Source of the DNA: a virus
Direction: 5' to 3' (one strand)
Virus record (IMG/VR): IMGVR_UViG_3300044632_001288
Location: 1-35,160 of that record
DNA: 35,160 bases
Of this stretch, positions 32,032 through 35,160 are shown piece by piece. The first letter of the stretch is position 1. Every line of letters begins with the position of its first letter. A program made the position numbers and the translations under genes. The notes under the pieces were generated by a model. It saw only the letters and a list, made by a program, of their open reading frames with translations. It had not been told where the DNA came from and searched no databases.

Positions 32032-32068
32032 TGACTGATGTATGTTACCTCAAACTCCAGATCAGTCA
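32032..32068 (-). promoter_or_regulatory. Hairpin in the gp32 leader (candidate autoregulatory operator)
   Basis: TGACTGAT (32032-32039) and ATCAGTCA (32061-32068) form a perfect 8-bp stem with a 21-nt loop, on the gp33-gp32 transcript. Its gp32-proximal edge is 36 nt from the gp32 ATG, which is about where T4 has the pseudoknot for gp32 translational autoregulation. I did not find an obvious pseudoknot partner. Confidence 0.5.
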
Positions 32069-32295
32069 ACTGGTAATTTGCGGGTTTTTGAATTTTTTAA
32101 TAAATGAAGATTGTGGGCTTCTTGTTCAATTTTTTCAATTAAAGGTTTTGTTAAAAGTTTTCCAGCTGCGGCTGGTTCTAAACCCATCTCTACTGAGAGT
32201 TCCAAAACACAATCCATAAAAGATAGATTTGTAGATTTTACTCTATCTAAAACTTTATTTGAAAACTTTTCTTTGGCTGCTTCATCTATATACAT
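32062..32295 (-). CDS. gp33: Late transcription co-activator gp33
   Basis: 77 aa (T4: 112). In T4, gp33 binds the RNA polymerase beta flap and links it to the sliding clamp for late promoter activation. LSFMDCVLELSVEMGLEPAA then GKLLTKPLIEKIEQEAHNLH, LLKNSKTRKLPVD gives the gp33 core with the LIEKIEQEA helix (T4: IIEKIQSEA). The T4 N-terminal part is missing, as in marine T4-like phages. The C-terminal tail differs from the clamp-binding end of T4 gp33, which would bear on how it contacts the clamp. It is upstream of gp32, with 65 nt between the two genes. Confidence 0.8.
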   Translation of the reverse strand: MYIDEAAKEKFSNKVLDRVKSTNLSFMDCVLELSVEMGLEPAAAGKLLTKPLIEKIEQEAHNLHLLKNSKTRKLPVD

Positions 32296-32341
32296 GGTAC
32301 TAATCTACTGTTAAAGGGACTAAAAGCAATAAATAAAAGTA

Positions 32342-32349
32342 TCTAAATA
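32342..32349 (+). promoter_or_regulatory. Late promoter of the virion-protein operon
   Basis: TCTAAATA, with a predicted leader of about 31 nt to the ATG at 32386 that contains AAGGAAG. Confidence 0.6.
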
Positions 32350-32359
32350 TTCCTAGAAC

Positions 32360-32367
32360 TATTTAGA
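32360..32367 (-). promoter_or_regulatory. Candidate minus-strand late promoter facing the previous one
   Basis: TCTAAATA on the minus strand, an exact inverted copy of 32342-32349 with 10 nt between them. It points toward gp33-gp32 with a leader of about 60 nt. Confidence 0.4.
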
Positions 32368-32385
32368 CTCATTTAAGGAAGAAAT

Positions 32386-33363
32386 ATGCCATCACCATCA
32401 CCGTTTGGTCCACAAGATGATAACGTAATTATTGAAACAGGCGGTTTGACATTCTTTGTCGCCACAGATTCTGTCGTATTTGCTGGTGTTACGGCACAGT
32501 TCCAATTACAAAAATTGGCATTTGGTCCTACTGGTTCTGCCCAAATTGTTGACTCCTCCAATGGTCTTCCTGTAAATGTTATTGCTGGTGGTATAACAGC
32601 CAATCTAGTTGGATTCTGTGGTGCGGTTCAAGGTATTGTTGGTGGAACACCGGTAACTGTTGATGGAACAGTTTATGTTACTGGTATAACAAGCGCACCA
32701 GCCTATGTTAGAACTGCTTCAGGTTATCAAGTAGAAATCACAGGTGGTGTACCACTAAACAAAACAAAAGATGCAATTTCTGTATTCGGGCCATCTGGAA
32801 GCACGTGGATTTACTCCAATTTAGTAAATTCATCTGGAACAGAAATTGGAAATTCTGCAAATCCAATGTTTGTTCAAATAAGTGGAGCAACAATCAATGC
32901 CCTTATCAATCCTATTGTGGGAGTAACAAATAGTGCTTTTTCTCCGTTGTTTATATCAGGTGTATGCGGAGCAACTGCAGTTTCAGTCAATGTCGGAAAT
33001 ACTGTTGGTGTAAATGATACCGCCATTCTTACGGGAATGACTGCAATTTACGGTCAACTTTTGTCATTAAATTTGGGATTGGCTACGGCAATGCCAACGG
33101 ATTTCAAAACCGGAAGAACATCTTCTACATATCCAGCAGTACAACAACTAGATTCTGGTTACACCTGTGGCAAGGGAGTTTCAATAAAGGCACTTTCAAC
33201 CAACACAGATTTTGTTTATATTGGTAATTCCGGTTCTTTCTCTGGAAGCGTAGGTCACGCTTTAGATCCCGGTGATAGTGTTTTCTTGACAATTAGTAAT
33301 TTAAATAAAGTTTACATTGTATCTGCAAGTTCTACACAGACAGTCACATACATAGCTTCATAA
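32386..33363 (+). CDS. Probable virion structural protein, beta-rich (unidentified)
   Basis: 325 aa, Gly/Ser/Thr/Val-rich with almost no charged clusters, the composition of phage surface proteins. The last 90 residues (SGYTCGKGVSIKALSTNTDF, VYIGNSGSFSGSVGHALDPG then DSVFLTISNLNKVYIVSASS) form a pattern common at the ends of phage virion or decoration proteins (GV.IKA...t..VYIG......G..L.PG.sv.l.i.n...vY). The N-terminal two thirds contain repeating V-G/T beta motifs. A late promoter and AAGGAAG ribosome binding site precede it. Function (head decoration, whisker or fibre) cannot be decided from the sequence. Confidence 0.65.
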   Translation: MPSPSPFGPQDDNVIIETGGLTFFVATDSVVFAGVTAQFQLQKLAFGPTGSAQIVDSSNGLPVNVIAGGITANLVGFCGAVQGIVGGTPVTVDGTVYVTGITSAPAYVRTASGYQVEITGGVPLNKTKDAISVFGPSGSTWIYSNLVNSSGTEIGNSANPMFVQISGATINALINPIVGVTNSAFSPLFISGVCGATAVSVNVGNTVGVNDTAILTGMTAIYGQLLSLNLGLATAMPTDFKTGRTSSTYPAVQQLDSGYTCGKGVSIKALSTNTDFVYIGNSGSFSGSVGHALDPGDSVFLTISNLNKVYIVSASSTQTVTYIAS

Positions 33364-33367
33364 AATA

Positions 33368-34663
33368 ATGTTTAATCCTACATTAAATAATGTAAGAAAT
33401 TATAAAAATTATGGTATTTCCGTATATGGAAATACCTATGATCCTGTATTCACAAAAGGTTGGTTAAATTCCAGACCAAATATTTCTATATCTGGAACAA
33501 CTTGTTATTTTGATTACTCAAATATTTTTGATACATCTGATAGAACTTTCTTAAAGAAGACTTTTGGTGTAATACCAGCAGGCACAACTTTTTATGTTTC
33601 AGATATACAATACTACGATGAAAATGCAAATTATCGAACCGTAGTAGGTGGAACATGTTTATTCAACTCCACATTTAATGATGGAAAAGTAATTATAGGA
33701 AATGTTGTAAGCGGATTTACATTTAATCAAAATTACAATTTCTTTAGTCAAGAAAATATTGTAACTGCTCCACAATACCAATTTTCTTACACCGGTTCTA
33801 CGGGCTTTAACTATATTTTAAATCAATTCCCAAATGTAAATCAAACCAATCTAAAAAGAATGGGATTTTTGGGAAATAAATTTAATTTTGAAGAATATGT
33901 TGAAATATCTGGAGCAACAGGATTGAATTACGGCAAGTTAAAAATAGATTCTGTAATAACTCTAAAAGATTCTCAAGAAGCATTATATTTAACTGGAACT
34001 GCCCAAAATCAAAATCTAACACAAACTGCAACTGAACTAAAAATGTTTATTCGCGGTGGCTCAGATGTTGATGAAATTCAAAAACCACAAAATGTTTTGG
34101 GAATTTACCGTATTCACAACTCTGATAACCAATTGGTAAATTGCTACGAAAACCAAAACGAATATCAAGTACATTTAAGAAAACAAACTTTGGGGTCTAC
34201 TTATAGTGGTTATTGGGTTCAATGCGAATCTTGTCCAACAACAGTATACGGAGAAGATGTAGCAGTTGAAGACTTTATATCAAACATGTTGTTTGATAAT
34301 ATGTTGTTTGTTTATATAAACACAACAGTCACAACATCATTCCCCGATTTTACTCCTGTATACAATAGAACTTTGTTAACACAAAGAAACTTTACGGGAA
34401 ATCCGCAAAATGCTTCTTCTCTCACATTCTCAATTAGAACAGGTCTAAAAATAGACTTGAGCCATTCATCTTTACAAAACTGGAACTTTGAAGTTTATAT
34501 TGATCCTGCATATACAGTTCCTCTTTCGGTTGGATTTGTAAAAACGGGAACTCCGGGTTTTAATAATGCTTTTGTTTTAGTACAAAGAAATGAAAATACC
34601 CCAAATCAACTTTATTGTAAATTTGTGGGTCCATCTGTTCTTCCACTAACTCTTAGTATATAA
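33368..34663 (+). CDS. Probable virion protein of unknown function
   Basis: 431 aa, not recognised. It is Asn/Phe/Tyr/Thr-rich and predicted mostly beta (NISISGTTCYFDYSN, QYQFSYTGSTGFNYILNQF, VYINTTVTTSFPDF). It begins MFNPTLNNVRNYKNYGISVY. Starts 4 nt after the previous stop with no Shine-Dalgarno, so it depends on coupling. It ends directly at a strong bidirectional terminator. The pair is late-transcribed, separate from the main structural block, so it probably encodes accessory surface or fibre components. Confidence 0.55.
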   Translation: MFNPTLNNVRNYKNYGISVYGNTYDPVFTKGWLNSRPNISISGTTCYFDYSNIFDTSDRTFLKKTFGVIPAGTTFYVSDIQYYDENANYRTVVGGTCLFNSTFNDGKVIIGNVVSGFTFNQNYNFFSQENIVTAPQYQFSYTGSTGFNYILNQFPNVNQTNLKRMGFLGNKFNFEEYVEISGATGLNYGKLKIDSVITLKDSQEALYLTGTAQNQNLTQTATELKMFIRGGSDVDEIQKPQNVLGIYRIHNSDNQLVNCYENQNEYQVHLRKQTLGSTYSGYWVQCESCPTTVYGEDVAVEDFISNMLFDNMLFVYINTTVTTSFPDFTPVYNRTLLTQRNFTGNPQNASSLTFSIRTGLKIDLSHSSLQNWNFEVYIDPAYTVPLSVGFVKTGTPGFNNAFVLVQRNENTPNQLYCKFVGPSVLPLTLSI

Positions 34664-34692
34664 AAAAAGCTCCGATTGCTCGGAGCTTTTTT
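34663..34692. terminator. Bidirectional rho-independent terminator
   Basis: AAAAAAGCTCCGA, a TTGC loop, then TCGGAGCTTTTTT: 13-bp perfect stem with A-tracts and T-tracts on both sides. It separates the plus-strand virion operon from the minus-strand winged-helix gene. Confidence 0.93.
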
Positions 34693-34712
34693 CTAACGTG
34701 TTTGATTATTAA

Positions 34713-34949
34713 TCAGCGCGAACGATTACGAGCAACACGATAATAAGAACGGCCATTGCGAGTCTCACGAACTACGGTGTAGTTCATATCAAAACGATCA
34801 AAAGCCTCACGGAGATCGTGCATGGTAGCACGCATGTTGCTGACTCGGAAACGCTTCCGAGCCTCACCTGCTGTTAGCGTAGAGCCGCCACGCATGTAAT
34901 CAAACACTCTTTGAATCTTAGTAGGACGATCAACTGTAGTAATTTCCAT
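34713..34949 (-). CDS. Small helix-turn-helix (winged) DNA-binding protein
   Basis: 78 aa, strongly basic. RPTKIQRVFDYMRGGSTLTA then GEARKRFRVSNMRATMHDLR form helix-turn-helix spacing, and YTVVRETRNGRSYYRVAR a C-terminal wing with paired beta strands, the pattern of small phage winged-helix proteins. Base composition is clearly higher in G+C than the adjacent AT-rich genes (many CGC, CGT, GAG codons). This suggests either high expression or separate origin. It has a good ribosome binding site (AAAGGA, 8 nt before ATG) and a sigma-70-type promoter, unlike the late genes around it. Probably an early-expressed regulator. A palindrome CTTATAAG (34963-34970) in the leader could be its own operator. 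Confidence 0.75.
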   Translation of the reverse strand: MEITTVDRPTKIQRVFDYMRGGSTLTAGEARKRFRVSNMRATMHDLREAFDRFDMNYTVVRETRNGRSYYRVARNRSR

Positions 34950-34978
34950 ATAAATTTCCTTTCTTATAAGAAGTTGTC

Positions 34979-35008
34979 ATAATATATCCCTTATACATCG
35001 TATGTCAA
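34979..35008 (-). promoter_or_regulatory. Sigma-70-like (early) promoter of the winged-helix gene
   Basis: TTGACA (on plus strand 35003-35008) is an exact -35. TATATT (34981-34986, spacer 16) or TATTAT (34979-34984, spacer 18) is the -10. It is the best host-type promoter in the window. Confidence 0.7.
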
Positions 35009-35015
35009 GTAATTC

Positions 35016-35023
35016 CCTAAATA
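35016..35023 (+). promoter_or_regulatory. Candidate late promoter of the right-edge gene
   Basis: CCTAAATA with a predicted leader of about 16 nt containing AGGAGG (35035-35040) before the ATG at 35045. It lies beside the early promoter of the divergent gene. Confidence 0.5.
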
Positions 35024-35044
35024 ATTCTGACTGAAGGAGGCTCT

Positions 35045-35160
35045 ATGGGACAGAACAATCATCAGTTCGTAAAATTTGTGAGGCAACATCTCGCAGAATA
35101 CGGTATGAAACTTATTATTGGCCGTGGAAAGCATGTAAATGTAGATGGTTTCCGTTGTTC
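35045..35160 (+). CDS. Start of an unidentified gene (cut by the right edge)
   Basis: ATG at 35045 with AGGAGG 5 nt upstream. 38 codons are visible: MGQNNHQFVKFVRQHLAEYG then MKLIIGRGKHVNVDGFRC. The HxFVKFVxxHLAEYGM..(I/V)..G..V.VDGF.C pattern is reminiscent of small marine-phage proteins, possibly metalloprotease-like, but too little is visible to assign a function. Confidence 0.6.
   Translation, partial: MGQNNHQFVKFVRQHLAEYGMKLIIGRGKHVNVDGFRC

Noticed and set aside
1-35160. tRNA genes, CRISPR arrays, insertion sequences, integrase or attachment sites
   Set aside because: I saw no cloverleaf-like stretches, regular spaced repeats or transposase/integrase motifs. Intergenic gaps are all below 100 nt.

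Overview
This window is a piece of a T4-like (contractile-tailed) bacteriophage genome, AT-rich and densely coded. It carries recognisable T4-type homologues of the whole DNA packaging, head, neck and tail-tube module (gp13 to gp23), part of the baseplate (gp25, gp6, gp26, gp51, gp4, probable gp48 and gp53), recombination genes (uvsY, uvsW), the ssDNA-binding protein gp32 and the late-transcription co-activator gp33. Gene order and the late-promoter motif (ATAAATA or CTAAATA rather than strictly TATAAATA) resemble marine T4-like phages such as cyanophages and their relatives. No photosynthesis gene or tRNA is present, so the host cannot be named.

Layout. (1) 1-5685, minus strand: a tightly packed glycan cassette (sugar-nucleotide dehydrogenase running off the left edge, NAD synthetase, GT11 fucosyltransferase-like, GT-D-like, UDP-GlcNAc 2-epimerase, GT2, GT32). 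(2) 5686-5777: divergent control region with a perfect 8-bp inverted repeat. (3) 5778-8413, plus strand: uvsY, uvsW and a probable Sm-like protein with an acidic/basic tail. (4) 8416-28804, minus strand: a 20-kb structural block transcribed from the gp48-like gene down through gp53-like, two hub-like proteins, gp25, gp6, a tail-protein-I-like gene, a Cys-rich protein, gp13, gp14, gp15, gp16, gp17, gp18, two tandem gp19 tail-tube genes, gp20, two small prohead-core candidates, gp21, an unknown, gp22, gp23 and a third tube-like gene. (5) 28843-31109, plus strand: gp4, a tube-fold protein, gp26, gp51 and a small unknown, closed by a bidirectional terminator. (6) 31139-32295, minus strand: gp32 and gp33. 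(7) 32386-34663, plus strand: two unidentified beta-rich probable virion proteins, closed by a second bidirectional terminator. (8) 34713 to the right edge: a small winged-helix protein behind a sigma-70-like promoter, and the start of a divergent gene.

How it works together. Most transcription units of the structural block start at an octamer of the form (T/C)ATAAATA or NCTAAATA, the T4-type late promoter that would need gp33, the gp45 clamp and the gp55 sigma factor; only gp33 is in the window. gp22 and gp23 each have their own promoter and a Shine-Dalgarno sequence, and gp23 ends in a strong terminator. In contrast, several late promoters sit only 5 nt before an ATG, predicting leaderless mRNAs.

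The most notable observation is at gp26/gp51. The gp51 reading frame has no usable start codon of its own. At the 3' end of gp26 there is a T TTT TTT slippery heptamer in the correct phase, then a 7-nt spacer, then a perfect 9-bp stem. This is the full signature of a programmed -1 frameshift making a gp26-gp51 fusion, analogous to the tail-assembly-chaperone frameshifts of other tailed phages.
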